Virus record (IMG/VR): IMGVR_UViG_3300029286_000196
Coordinates: 1 to 28,839 of that record
Source: a virus
Reading direction: 5' to 3' (one strand)
Length of the DNA stretch: 28,839 bases
Shown here: piece by piece, positions 7,829-13,699 of the stretch
How the letters are laid out: the number at the start of each line of letters is the position of its first letter
Position numbering within the stretch: position 1 is the first letter of the stretch
Notes under the pieces: model-generated
Database searches by the model: none
The model's input: the letters and a program-made list of their open reading frames with translations, nothing else
What the model was told of the DNA's origin: nothing
Position numbers and translations under genes: made by a program

Positions 7829-7878
7829 TGATGTTTGTAAAATATGACCGGCTGATCCCCTCTGCGCAATCCGGCTGA

Positions 7879-7885
7879 TTGACAC
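7879..7885 (+). promoter_or_regulatory. TTGACAC start motif (protease)
   Basis: TTGACAC lies 13 nt before the GTG at 7899; ACGGC directly precedes the start. Confidence 0.55.
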
Positions 7886-7898
7886 GGGGTTCCACGGC

Positions 7899-9299
7899 GT
7901 GAACCTCACACTCCTTCAAAAACAGCCATGGCTCATCGCGCCCGAAGCTCTCGGGGCAATGGTCGCCGCCACAAAATCGTTCTTCGACAACGCGCCGGAT
8001 CTTCCTGAGCGCCCGAACTCGCCATGCCTTTCTGTGGAAGACGGCGTGGGAGTTGTTGCCATCACCGGCCCGATGCTCCGCAACCCGGACATCTTCGACC
8101 GGATCATCCTAGGGGCGTGCGACACCGGAGAACTCATCAATGCCGTGGCAGAGGCGGCTACCCGTCCCGATATCGAGGCGATCTTCCTCGATATCGATTC
8201 CCCTGGCGGATCGGTCAACGGCACGCCGGAACTCGCCCAGGCAGTCGCCGACGCGTCAAAGACAAAATACGTCTATGCGTTCAGTGCCGGCCAGATGTGC
8301 TCTGCCGCCTACTGGGTTGCGAGCCAGGCAGATGCGATCTACGCCACCCCGAGTGCACGGATCGGCTCCATCGGCGTGATCCTCCCGGTCGTGGATTCCT
8401 CGGCCGCCTTTGAGCAGGCGGGACTGAAGGTGGAAGTCTTTGCGGCAGGGAAATTCAAAAGCGCCGGAACTCCAGGCACGAGCCTCACCGACGACCAACG
8501 GGCATGGCTTCAATCTGAAGTCGAGGAAACTGCGGCTGACTTTCACGCCGCCGTGCTCGCCCGAGGTCGCAAGATCCCGGACGAGGCGATGGAGGGCCAG
8601 ACGTTTTCCGCCCGGAAGGCGATGCGCTTCAACCTCGCCGGAATGGTGGCAAGTCGGGCCGAAGCGCTTTCCCGTCTGTGCAAACTGCATGTTCGTTCGG
8701 TTGACACGGGTTCCGGTGCAATGAGCGCACCAACAATCGAAACCGAACTCGCCCAGGCCCGTGAGCAGATCACCCGTCTGGAAGCCGACGCTGCGGCCCG
8801 GGATTCACTCCTGACCGAAGCCAACACCAAATTCACTGAGGCCACCGCCAGCGCAACCGGCCTGCAAGCCCGCCTGGAGGTTCTCGAATCCGAGCGCCAG
8901 ATCGAGGCGGAATCTCTCGCCCAGCTCCGCGTCGATCTCGATGCCGCACGCGCAACCAACGCCTCGCTCACCAGCGACAAGGACGCGCTTGCCGCTCAGC
9001 TCAAGGAAATCGAGGCGAGCAATGCTGCCCTCAATCTCAGCCTCAAAGAAATCCAGACCCGCAACGCCGCCCTGGAAGCCGCCGAGCAGGATCTCGAAAA
9101 GCGGGCCTCGCTTCGGGCCGCCCAGATCGTCGCCGAAACCGGCACTTTGGCTCCCGCAAATGTGACCCCGAAAGGAGAGCCGCAGGCGGCCAATCTCCTG
9201 GAGCGGTTCCGTTCCATTACCGATCCCACCGAGCAAACCGCCTTCTGGCAGAGCCTCGATGCCGACCAGAAGAACCAAATCCTGTCCTCAACCAAGTAA
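7899..9299 (+). CDS. S49-type capsid protease with C-terminal scaffold domain
   Basis: This is a 466-residue protein with a GTG start. Residues about 35-265 are an S49/SppA-like serine protease: IFLDIDSPGGSV, the nucleophile Ser135 in AGQMCSAAYW, SARIGSIGVI, and Lys185/Lys187 in AGKFKSAG as candidate general base. Residues from about 275 on form a long Ala/Glu/Leu-rich coiled coil (ETELAQAREQITRLEADAAA and similar repeats), as expected for a scaffold. This matches lambda gpC with nested Nu3. The protease matures the prohead; the coiled coil templates capsid assembly. An internal start for a separate scaffold is described as its own feature. The major capsid gene follows after 6 nt. Confidence 0.9.
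   Translation: MNLTLLQKQPWLIAPEALGAMVAATKSFFDNAPDLPERPNSPCLSVEDGVGVVAITGPMLRNPDIFDRIILGACDTGELINAVAEAATRPDIEAIFLDIDSPGGSVNGTPELAQAVADASKTKYVYAFSAGQMCSAAYWVASQADAIYATPSARIGSIGVILPVVDSSAAFEQAGLKVEVFAAGKFKSAGTPGTSLTDDQRAWLQSEVEETAADFHAAVLARGRKIPDEAMEGQTFSARKAMRFNLAGMVASRAEALSRLCKLHVRSVDTGSGAMSAPTIETELAQAREQITRLEADAAARDSLLTEANTKFTEATASATGLQARLEVLESERQIEAESLAQLRVDLDAARATNASLTSDKDALAAQLKEIEASNAALNLSLKEIQTRNAALEAAEQDLEKRASLRAAQIVAETGTLAPANVTPKGEPQAANLLERFRSITDPTEQTAFWQSLDADQKNQILSSTK
8701..8707 (+). promoter_or_regulatory. Internal TTGACAC start motif for scaffold
   Basis: TTGACAC lies 13 nt before an in-frame ATG at 8721, inside the protease gene. It has the same spacing and the same GGTGC-type segment before the start as motifs at true gene starts. 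Confidence 0.55.
8721..9299 (+). CDS. Nested scaffold protein (Nu3-like), internal start
   Basis: This is the in-frame 3' part of the protease gene, beginning at codon 275 (MSAPTIETELAQ) and giving a 192-residue protein. It is almost entirely predicted coiled coil, with Leu/Ala/Glu/Gln heptad-like patterning, and a less ordered C-terminus ending in WQSLDADQKNQILSSTK. In lambda the scaffold Nu3 is made from an internal start in gene C. Here the same layout is supported by domain structure and by a copy of the phage's start motif at the usual spacing. Production of the short product is inferred. Confidence 0.65.
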   Translation: MSAPTIETELAQAREQITRLEADAAARDSLLTEANTKFTEATASATGLQARLEVLESERQIEAESLAQLRVDLDAARATNASLTSDKDALAAQLKEIEASNAALNLSLKEIQTRNAALEAAEQDLEKRASLRAAQIVAETGTLAPANVTPKGEPQAANLLERFRSITDPTEQTAFWQSLDADQKNQILSSTK

Positions 9300-9305
9300 C
9301 ATCCC

Positions 9306-10199
9306 ATGCCCAACATCCTCACCAACGCAAAAGACGTCAAAGTCGCGCAGTCGGCCCTCAAGCCGTTCATGGCGACGCTCCTGCCCATGCGGGCATTCTC
9401 CAGCAACTTCTCGCCCGAGCCCGCTGACAAGCTCGACACGATCCGCGTCCCGATCGTGGGTGCCCCCAGCCCGGCCAGCGATTTCGGCGGAAGCTACACG
9501 GCGAATGCGGATTCCTCGATCGACGTGGCCCCGGTGCAGCTGAACCGGCACAAATACAAGACCGTCCACGTCACCGCCCGCGAGGCGGCCGAGACGGCCC
9601 TCAATGTGCTGGAAACCCTTGTTGGCAGCGCGGTGAAGCAGCTCGCCCAGGATGTTCTTCAGGACATCTTCACGGAGATCACCGCCGCCAATTACGGCGC
9701 ACCCGGAATCGCGGCCCTGGCCTCGACCGCCTTCGACTACAAGAAGGTGCTCGGCGTGCGGGAATCCTGCGGGGCCGCGAGAATGCCGAGCACGGACCGT
9801 GCGCTCGTCCTGGATGCCGCCTACTTCAGCAACCTCCTTGGCGACGACATCGTGGCCAAGAGCTTCATGACGCCGGTTGCGCTTCCGGGCGTGGTCGATG
9901 GCCACATCCGCCGCCTGGCCGGGTTCGACGTGTATGAAACCACGATCCTGTCCAACACCGACGAGAAGCTGGTCGGGTTCGCCGGTCACCCGAGCTGCCT
10001 CGCGGTCGCCATGCGCTACCTCCAGCCGGTCGCCCAATACGACGAGGCGGGCGCGGTTACCGATCCCGAAACCGGGCTCACCTTCGGCTACCTGCGCTAC
10101 ACCGAGACCAGCTCCAACCGGATCTTCGTCACCGTCGAGTGCCTGTATGGCTTCAAGGTGGCAATCGCGAGCGGGCTCAAACGCATCGTCAAACCCTGA
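9306..10199 (+). CDS. Major capsid protein (HK97 fold)
   Basis: This 297-residue protein follows the protease/scaffold gene. It has the usual major-capsid pattern: N-terminal arm (ALKPFMATLLPMRAFSSNFS), an extended loop region (KLDTIRVPIVGAP), a long spine-helix region (EAAETALNVLETLVGSAVKQ), the A-domain block (STDRALVLDAAYFSNLL), and a late block SNRIFVTVECLYGFKVA. It forms the icosahedral shell after cleavage by the S49 protease. The start ATG follows the protease stop by 6 nt with neither a Shine-Dalgarno nor TTGAC motif, so coupling to upstream translation is likely. A strong terminator follows. Confidence 0.9.
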   Translation: MPNILTNAKDVKVAQSALKPFMATLLPMRAFSSNFSPEPADKLDTIRVPIVGAPSPASDFGGSYTANADSSIDVAPVQLNRHKYKTVHVTAREAAETALNVLETLVGSAVKQLAQDVLQDIFTEITAANYGAPGIAALASTAFDYKKVLGVRESCGAARMPSTDRALVLDAAYFSNLLGDDIVAKSFMTPVALPGVVDGHIRRLAGFDVYETTILSNTDEKLVGFAGHPSCLAVAMRYLQPVAQYDEAGAVTDPETGLTFGYLRYTETSSNRIFVTVECLYGFKVAIASGLKRIVKP

Positions 10200-10215
10200 T
10201 CTGTGGTTCGGTTGC

Positions 10216-10249
10216 AAGCCCCCGCATCAGCAATGGTGCGGGGGTTTTG
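10216..10249 (+). terminator. Rho-independent terminator after capsid gene
   Basis: The stem CCCCCGCA/TGCGGGGG (8 bp, 10-nt loop) is followed by TTTT. It closes the rightward head operon just before the convergent HNH gene. Confidence 0.85.
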
Positions 10250-10266
10250 CATGGTATCGGGTTCAA

Positions 10267-10851
10267 TCATTTCATGAACGGCTCCCACTCGCGAAAGAGG
10301 ACCCCGAACTTCCGCCTGATGTCGTCCCCTGGCATATACCTTCGCGGGGCCTGCGGCTTGTGCAGCAGCGAGAGCCCAGCCTCGGAGGGGGTGCGGTCCC
10401 CTTTGCGGTTGTTCACTTCCTTGTCGGCAATAACGAGATTGTCCCATGACGAGGATCCACCCCGGCTCTTCGGGATAACGTGGTCGAGCGACCAGTTCTT
10501 CCGGCGGACTGGCCTGCCGCTGTAGGCGCAGCGGAAGTCCTGCCGGCGGGCGATGGTTTCGTGCGTCAGCGGCTCGGTTTTGATCCTCAGGAATCTGTAA
10601 TTCACTGCGATGATCACGCGGGGGATGCGGATCGGACCTTTGGCCGTCATGGCAGCATCCTCGCCGGGTTCGGTATCAAGCACGATCCACTTCTCCCAGA
10701 GAAGCGGGACCATGGATCCACCCGAGGTGTCGATGCCCGCAGCGGCACCGGAGGCCATCATGCAAAACGCCTTTTGAGGCGTGTAAACATCAATGGCCTG
10801 CCAGTTCGCGTTCAGGGCGAGCACGTTTGGAGATGTGAGTTTGTCTTTCAT
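10267..10851 (-). CDS. HNH endonuclease
   Basis: This 194-residue protein has a clear HNH nuclease core: FRCAYSGRPV, then WSLDHVIPKSRGG with the catalytic His, SSWDNLVIADKEVNNRKG with the central Asn, and the final Asn/His-side residues. The fold resembles bacterial HNH proteins annotated as restriction-like or homing nucleases. A Shine-Dalgarno GAGGAAA lies about 6 nt before the ATG. It is the last gene of the leftward cassette, 46 nt downstream of the last tRNA, and is convergent with the capsid operon. It could be a free-standing mobile nuclease that helps spread the tRNA/repair cassette (inference). Confidence 0.88.
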   Translation of the reverse strand: MKDKLTSPNVLALNANWQAIDVYTPQKAFCMMASGAAAGIDTSGGSMVPLLWEKWIVLDTEPGEDAAMTAKGPIRIPRVIIAVNYRFLRIKTEPLTHETIARRQDFRCAYSGRPVRRKNWSLDHVIPKSRGGSSSWDNLVIADKEVNNRKGDRTPSEAGLSLLHKPQAPRRYMPGDDIRRKFGVLFREWEPFMK

Positions 10852-10897
10852 GGTAAATTTCCTCGTGTGTTCTTCATGCGTTCATCGCGCTCAATAT

Positions 10898-10973
10898 TGG
10901 CACCCACGGCCGGGCTTGCACCGGCTAGGACTCGCTTGAAAGGCGAGGCGCTCGTCTCTTTGCATTCGTGGGC
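10898..10973 (-). tRNA. tRNA-Glu (TTC)
   Basis: Seven-bp acceptor with G1-U72 wobble, G73 and encoded CCA. The anticodon loop is CTTTCAA. The T-loop is TGCAAGC (G55). The D-arm is weak (A8, about three pairs) and lacks G18-G19. It is the last tRNA of the array. Confidence 0.85.
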
Positions 10974-10982
10974 CTGAAACGA

Positions 10983-11055
10983 TCGCTCCGGCAGGAATCG
11001 CACCTGCGACATCCGGCTTATGAAACCGGCGTTCTTCTCTCTGAACTACGGAGCG
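10983..11055 (-). tRNA. tRNA-Met (CAT), elongator type
   Basis: Perfect acceptor including C1-G72, A73, no encoded CCA. The anticodon loop is TTCATAA on a stem with U31-G39. The T-loop is TGCGATT and the D-loop has A18-G19. Full pairing at 1-72 argues against an initiator; a lysidine-modified Ile tRNA is also possible. Confidence 0.85.
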
Positions 11056-11060
11056 AAAAA

Positions 11061-11151
11061 TGGTCCTCCCGCCAGGACTCGCACCCGGACCGCGCCCAAA
11101 TCTAGGGCTAACCGATCATAAGTCGGCCGTGCTACTTTACACAACGGGAGG
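11061..11151 (-). tRNA. Type II tRNA with anticodon TAT (identity uncertain)
   Basis: The acceptor has C1-G72, A73 and encoded CCA, with a 22-nt variable region forming a GCCC/GGGC stem. The anticodon loop CTTATGA on a 5-bp stem gives TAT, nominally Ile for AUA, but bacterial tRNA-Ile has a short variable loop and A37, not G37. The T-loop is TGCGAGT; the short D-loop is AAAGTA. Confidence 0.75.
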
Positions 11152-11156
11152 AGGGG

Positions 11157-11229
11157 AGCCACGCCCGGGGGTTGCACCCGGATCTCCCGCTTACAAGGCG
11201 GGTGCATCTCGTGTTTATGCTTGCGCGGC
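11157..11229 (-). tRNA. tRNA-Thr (TGT)
   Basis: Seven-bp acceptor with G4-U69, U73 and no CCA. The anticodon loop is CTTGTAA. The T-loop is TGCAACC. Position 8 is A, as in the other Thr tRNAs here; the D-loop has C-G where most others have A18-G19. Confidence 0.85.
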
Positions 11230-11235
11230 ATGAAA

Positions 11236-11310
11236 TGGCACCAGCGGATGGATTCGCACCATCACCGTTCCGCTTAACAGGCGGGTGGACTACTGTTATC
11301 CCACGCTGGT
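11236..11310 (-). tRNA. tRNA-Asn (GTT)
   Basis: Perfect acceptor, G73 (expected for Asn), encoded CCA. The anticodon loop CTGTTAA has a C27/A43 mismatch at the stem base. The T-loop is TGCGAAT and the D-loop AACAGTA (A18-G19). Confidence 0.88.
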
Positions 11311-11319
11311 ATCAAAAAT

Positions 11320-11393
11320 TGGTGCCCACACGGGGATTTGCACCCCGGTCTGCCGATTATCGGTCGGCTGCTCTGCTATTGAGCTATGCGGGC
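11320..11393 (-). tRNA. tRNA-Ile (GAT), with C33
   Basis: Acceptor with one wobble, A73, encoded CCA. The anticodon loop CCGATAA has C at position 33 instead of the near-universal U. The T-loop is TGCAAAT and the D-loop AATAGCA (A18-G19). Confidence 0.85.
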
Positions 11394-11396
11394 AAG

Positions 11397-11486
11397 TGGC
11401 GGAAGACGGAGGGCATGCTCCCCAGGCCGTTTCTGGCCCGATCCGCTTTCAAGGCGGTCCCGGCGCGCTTGTCCGGTTCATCTTCC
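11397..11486 (-). tRNA. tRNA-Ser (TGA)
   Basis: Type II tRNA with a GGCC/GGCC variable-arm stem, G73 and encoded CCA. The anticodon loop is CTTGAAA. The T-loop AGCATGC has A54/T58. The D-loop retains A18-G19. Confidence 0.88.
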
Positions 11487-11491
11487 AAAGC

Positions 11492-11566
11492 TGGCTGCCG
11501 CAGATGGATTCGCACCATCATAGCCGGATCCAAAATCCGGAGTCCTGCTTGTTGGACGACACGGCA
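11492..11566 (-). tRNA. tRNA-Gln (TTG)
   Basis: U1-A72 acceptor, as is usual for Gln, G73 and encoded CCA. The anticodon loop is TTTTGGA. The T-loop is TGCGAAT. It has a perfect 4-bp D-stem with loop AACAAGCA (A18-G19). Confidence 0.9.
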
Positions 11567-11574
11567 ATAAAAAG

Positions 11575-11647
11575 TGTCCCCGGCAGGAATTGCACCTGCG
11601 GCCTCAAGGTTCGCAACCTTGCATTCTGTCTGCTGAACTACGGGGAC
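11575..11647 (-). tRNA. tRNA-Arg (GCG)
   Basis: Perfect acceptor, A73, no CCA. The anticodon loop TTGCGAA gives the uncommon GCG anticodon (CGC codon). The T-loop is TGCAATT; the D-loop has A18-G19. Confidence 0.85.
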
Positions 11648-11654
11648 GAAAAAG

Positions 11655-11729
11655 TGGGGCCACCGCCAGGACTTGCACCCGGCTTCCGCCCATACCAGGG
11701 GCGCGCATCGCTTTCTATGCTTCGGCGGC
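11655..11729 (-). tRNA. tRNA-Thr (GGT)
   Basis: Acceptor with G4-U69, C73 and encoded CCA. The anticodon loop is CTGGTAT. The T-loop is TGCAAGT and the D-loop AGAAAGCG (A18-G19). A8 is shared with the other Thr tRNAs. Confidence 0.85.
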
Positions 11730-11733
11730 AAAT

Positions 11734-11804
11734 TGCGGCATGCCGGTGACGCTCCGGCCCATCCACGTTGGCAACGTGGTGTCCTGCTGATAGACGAATG
11801 CCGC
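11734..11804 (-). tRNA. tRNA-Gly (GCC)
   Basis: Perfect acceptor, A73 (bacterial Gly usually has U73), no CCA. The anticodon loop is TTGCCAA. The T-loop AGCGTCA has A54/T58. The D-loop ATCAGCA has A18-G19. Confidence 0.85.
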
Positions 11805-11810
11805 GATAAG

Positions 11811-11884
11811 TGGTCCGGCGGGAAGGTTCTGCCCCCTCGCGAGCTGGGTGTAGGCCAGCCATGCTACTGTTACATCACCGCCGG
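11811..11884 (-). tRNA. tRNA-Val (TAC), with C33
   Basis: Perfect acceptor, A73, encoded CCA. The anticodon loop CCTACAC has C33. The T-loop GGCAGAA has G54/G58. The D-loop AACAGTA has A18-G19. Confidence 0.83.
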
Positions 11885-11894
11885 TTTTTGAAAT

Positions 11895-11969
11895 TGGCCG
11901 CTGGAGTTGGAATTGCGCCAACCTCTCGGGCTCTTCAGACCCGCGCACATCTCTCTATGCCATCCAGCG
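11895..11969 (-). tRNA. tRNA-Phe (GAA)
   Basis: Perfect acceptor, encoded CCA, G73 (Phe is usually A73). The anticodon loop is CTGAAGA. The T-loop CGCAATT has C54/A58. The D-loop has A18-G19. Confidence 0.85.
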
Positions 11970-11974
11970 AAAAT

Positions 11975-12067
11975 TGGTGCGTGCGGGAGGAGTTGCACCT
12001 CCACTGTTTACCCAAAGGGCCTGGTTTTACAGACCAGGGCGACACATCTGGCAGTCGCCTCGCACGC
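11975..12067 (-). tRNA. tRNA-Tyr (GTA)
   Basis: Type II with a CCC-TTT-GGG variable hairpin, A73 and encoded CCA, as expected for bacterial Tyr. The anticodon loop is CTGTAAA. The T-loop is TGCAACT. The long D-loop contains A-G. Confidence 0.9.
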
Positions 12068-12075
12068 ATGAAAAG

Positions 12076-12151
12076 TGGTCGGGCTGGCGGGACTTGCACC
12101 CGCGATCCCCTGCTCCCAAGGCAGGTGCGTTGGCTACTACGCTACAGCCCG
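12076..12151 (-). tRNA. tRNA-Pro (TGG), copy 1
   Basis: Perfect acceptor, A73, encoded CCA. The anticodon loop is CTTGGGA. The T-loop is TGCAAGT and the D-loop AGTAGCCA (A18-G19). Confidence 0.9.
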
Positions 12152-12156
12152 AAATT

Positions 12157-12230
12157 CGTGCCAGGCCACCGGCTGCATCCGATCCCCCTCGGGCCACGAT
12201 TGCAGTCTGGCCCGGGAAGTTGCCGGCACG
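12157..12230 (-). ncRNA. Degenerate tRNA-like element
   Basis: A 7-bp acceptor-like stem (CGTGCCG with TGGCACG, last pair wobble) encloses a central hairpin of 6 bp with an 11-nt loop containing GCA, and a T-arm-like hairpin (ATCGG/CCGGT) whose loop contains TGCA. The D-arm is collapsed, four extra bases follow the T-arm, and no CCA is encoded. It may be a decayed tRNA-Cys or a non-translating tRNA mimic; a complete tRNA-Cys lies at 12858. Confidence 0.45.
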
Positions 12231-12259
12231 AAAATGTAAGAAAGTGAAATGCTGGGGAG

Positions 12260-12351
12260 CGGAAGACGGAGGGCATGCTCCCCAGACGCTCCGAGTGGAG
12301 GTCCGAACCGGTTTCCAGCCGGCCCCGGCGCGCTAGTCCGGTTCATCTTCC
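12260..12351 (-). tRNA. tRNA-Ser (GGA)
   Basis: Type II, with nearly the same acceptor and D-arm as the other Ser tRNAs, G73 and no CCA. The anticodon loop is CTGGAAA. The T-loop AGCATGC has A54/T58. A18-G19 present. Confidence 0.87.
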
Positions 12352-12354
12352 AAA

Positions 12355-12430
12355 TGGTCCCCGCGGCACGATTTGCACGCGCACTGGTCCGGTTCTGAGC
12401 CGGATGCCTCTACTGTTGGGCTACGCGGGG
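12355..12430 (-). tRNA. tRNA-Leu (CAG), short variable loop
   Basis: Perfect acceptor, A73, encoded CCA. The anticodon loop is CTCAGAA. The variable loop has only 5 nt although bacterial Leu tRNAs normally have a long arm. The D-arm (GCC/GGC stem, loop ending AGTAGA) has the Leu pattern. The T-loop is TGCAAAT. Confidence 0.85.
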
Positions 12431-12440
12431 TAATACTTGC

Positions 12441-12513
12441 TCTCCGCAGAAGGAGTTGCACCTTCACGCTCCCCTTAGGACGGGGAGATGCTCGTCTGTT
12501 ACATCATGCGGAG
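12441..12513 (-). tRNA. tRNA-Arg (CCT)
   Basis: Perfect acceptor, A73, no CCA (GCA follows). The anticodon loop is GTCCTAA. The T-loop is TGCAACT. The D-loop has A18-G19. Confidence 0.87.
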
Positions 12514-12519
12514 AAAAAT

Positions 12520-12594
12520 TGGAGCCACGCCAGGGACTTGCGCCCTGCTCTGCCGATTACGAATCGGCTGCATCGCTGTCTATGCTTGCACGGC
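12520..12594 (-). tRNA. tRNA-Thr (CGT)
   Basis: Acceptor with two wobbles, U73, encoded CCA. The anticodon loop is TTCGTAA. The T-loop CGCAAGT has C54/A58. A8 is shared with the other Thr tRNAs; A18-G19 present. Confidence 0.86.
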
Positions 12595-12603
12595 GAAAGG
12601 TGA

Positions 12604-12676
12604 TCCCCACGGCGGGATTCGCACCCGCACTTGTCCGATTTTAAGTCGGATGCCTCTTCTGTTGGGCTACATGGGG
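12604..12676 (-). tRNA. tRNA-Leu (TAA), short variable loop
   Basis: Acceptor with U6-G67, A73, no CCA. The anticodon loop is CTTAAAA. The variable loop has 5 nt, and the D-arm is nearly identical to that of the Leu (CAG) tRNA. The T-loop is TGCGAAT. Confidence 0.86.
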
Positions 12677-12683
12677 AAAGACG

Positions 12684-12772
12684 CGGAAGGTGGAGGACAT
12701 GCTCCCCAGGCCGGTTTCCCGGCCCGATCTCATTAGCAATGAGTCCCGGCCCGCTCGTCCGGTTCGCCTTCC
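12684..12772 (-). tRNA. tRNA-Ser (GCT)
   Basis: Type II, G73, no CCA, one mismatch at 7-66. The anticodon loop is TTGCTAA. The T-loop AGCATGT has A54/T58. It shares the Ser-type D-arm. Confidence 0.85.
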
Positions 12773-12777
12773 AGATT

Positions 12778-12852
12778 TGGTCTCCACGCAAGGATTTGCA
12801 CCCTGACGACGAGGTTCGAAGCCTCGCATGCTGTCTGTTACATCACGCGGAG
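12778..12852 (-). tRNA. tRNA-Arg (TCG)
   Basis: Acceptor with one wobble, A73, encoded CCA. The anticodon loop is CTTCGAA. The T-loop is TGCAAAT (G55). Confidence 0.87.
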
Positions 12853-12857
12853 AGAAA

Positions 12858-12934
12858 TGGAGCGCCGCCCCGGACTCGCACCGGGTAAGGACTGGTTTGC
12901 AAGCAGTCGCCTCGACGGCTTCGGCATGCGGCGC
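12858..12934 (-). tRNA. tRNA-Cys (GCA)
   Basis: Perfect acceptor, U73 as expected for Cys, encoded CCA. The anticodon loop is TTGCAAA with a C31/C39 mismatch. The T-loop is TGCGAGT. The D-arm is GCC/GGC with A-G in its loop. Confidence 0.86.
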
Positions 12935-12945
12935 ATAAAAATCGG

Positions 12946-13020
12946 AACCCCCGGCCGGAATTGCACCGGCATCGATCCCGTTTAGAAGACGGGTGCCTGA
13001 TCTGTTCGAGCCACGGGGGC
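12946..13020 (-). tRNA. tRNA-Arg (TCT)
   Basis: Acceptor with G1-U72, U73, followed by CCG rather than CCA. The anticodon loop is CTTCTAA. The T-loop is TGCAATT. Confidence 0.83.
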
Positions 13021-13026
13021 GGAAAC

Positions 13027-13104
13027 TGGTGCGCCAACCGGGAGTTGCACCCGGACGACCGCTTTGGAAGAGCGGCATGCTGGACTGTTGAACATCACTG
13101 GCGC
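13027..13104 (-). tRNA. tRNA-Gly (TCC)
   Basis: Acceptor with G7-U66, A73 as in the other Gly tRNA here, encoded CCA. The anticodon loop is CTTCCAA. The T-loop is TGCAACT. Confidence 0.86.
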
Positions 13105-13114
13105 GCTTTTGAAA

Positions 13115-13189
13115 TGGTCGGGCACCCCGGTAACGCTCCGGGTATATCCTGCTCCCAAGGCAGGCGGATTACTTTCTTCCTCGTGCCCG
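13115..13189 (-). tRNA. tRNA-Pro (TGG), copy 2
   Basis: Perfect acceptor, A73, encoded CCA. The anticodon arm is identical to copy 1 (CTTGGGA), but the T-loop is AGCGTTA (A54/T58) and the D-arm differs (G8, loop GAAAGTA with A18-G19). Confidence 0.86.
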
Positions 13190-13199
13190 AGGAAACTTG

Positions 13200-13273
13200 C
13201 GCTCGCGGCCGGACTCGCACCGACTTGCTCGTCTGTGAGAGAGACGCGACTCGACTGCTTCGTCTTCGCGGGC
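13200..13273 (-). tRNA. tRNA-Glu (CTC)
   Basis: Acceptor with a C3/A70 mismatch, G73, no CCA. The anticodon loop is CTCTCAC. The T-loop is TGCGAGT. A8 as in the Glu (TTC) tRNA. Confidence 0.82.
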
Positions 13274-13281
13274 TTGATAAA

Positions 13282-13357
13282 TGGCGGACGCGACGGGTGC
13301 TGCCCCCGCTCGCTCCTGCTCGACAGGCAGGCAAACATGCTGTTGTTACTCGCGTCC
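13282..13357 (-). tRNA. tRNA-Asp (GTC)
   Basis: Perfect acceptor, G73 as expected, encoded CCA. The anticodon loop is CTGTCGA. The T-loop GGCAGCA has G54/G58. The D-loop contains CAGC. Confidence 0.87.
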
Positions 13358-13362
13358 GAAAC

Positions 13363-13452
13363 TGGCGGAAGACGGAGGGCATGCTCCCCAGGCCGTTGCC
13401 GGCCCGATCTGTTTTCGAAACAGTCCCGGCGCGCTTGTCCGGTTCATCTTCC
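13363..13452 (-). tRNA. tRNA-Ser (CGA)
   Basis: Type II, G73, encoded CCA. The body is almost identical to Ser (TGA). The anticodon loop is TTCGAAA. The T-loop AGCATGC has A54/T58. Confidence 0.88.
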
Positions 13453-13456
13453 AAAA

Positions 13457-13530
13457 TGGCTGCCCCAGATGGATTCGCACCATCATCGGCGGATTCAGAG
13501 TCCGCTGTCCTACTGTTGGACGACAGGGCA
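13457..13530 (-). tRNA. tRNA-Gln (CTG)
   Basis: U1-A72 acceptor with two wobbles, G73, encoded CCA. The anticodon loop is CTCTGAA. The T-loop TGCGAAT is the same as in Gln (TTG). Confidence 0.89.
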
Positions 13531-13531
13531 G

Positions 13532-13609
13532 TGGTGAACCCGGAGGTAGTTGCAACCTCACCAATGTCCGATTAAAAGTCGGGTGCCGGTCTGCTGTGGC
13601 ATCGGGTTC
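13532..13609 (-). tRNA. tRNA-Lys (TTT)
   Basis: Perfect acceptor, A73, encoded CCA. The anticodon loop is CTTTTAA with C27/A43 mismatch. The variable loop is 7 nt. The T-loop is TGCAACT; the D-loop contains CAGCAGA. Confidence 0.86.
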
Positions 13610-13616
13610 GTAAGAG

Positions 13617-13694
13617 TGGTCCCTGCGGCAGGATTTGCACCCGCACTGTCCACGTTCTCGACGTGGTGCCTCTACTTGATTGGGCTACACAGGG
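13617..13694 (-). tRNA. tRNA-Leu (GAG), short variable loop and C33
   Basis: Acceptor with one wobble, A73, encoded CCA. The anticodon loop TCGAGAA has C33. The variable loop has 5 nt, and the Leu-type D-arm resembles the other two Leu tRNAs. The T-loop is TGCAAAT. Confidence 0.84.
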
Positions 13695-13699
13695 GAAAA

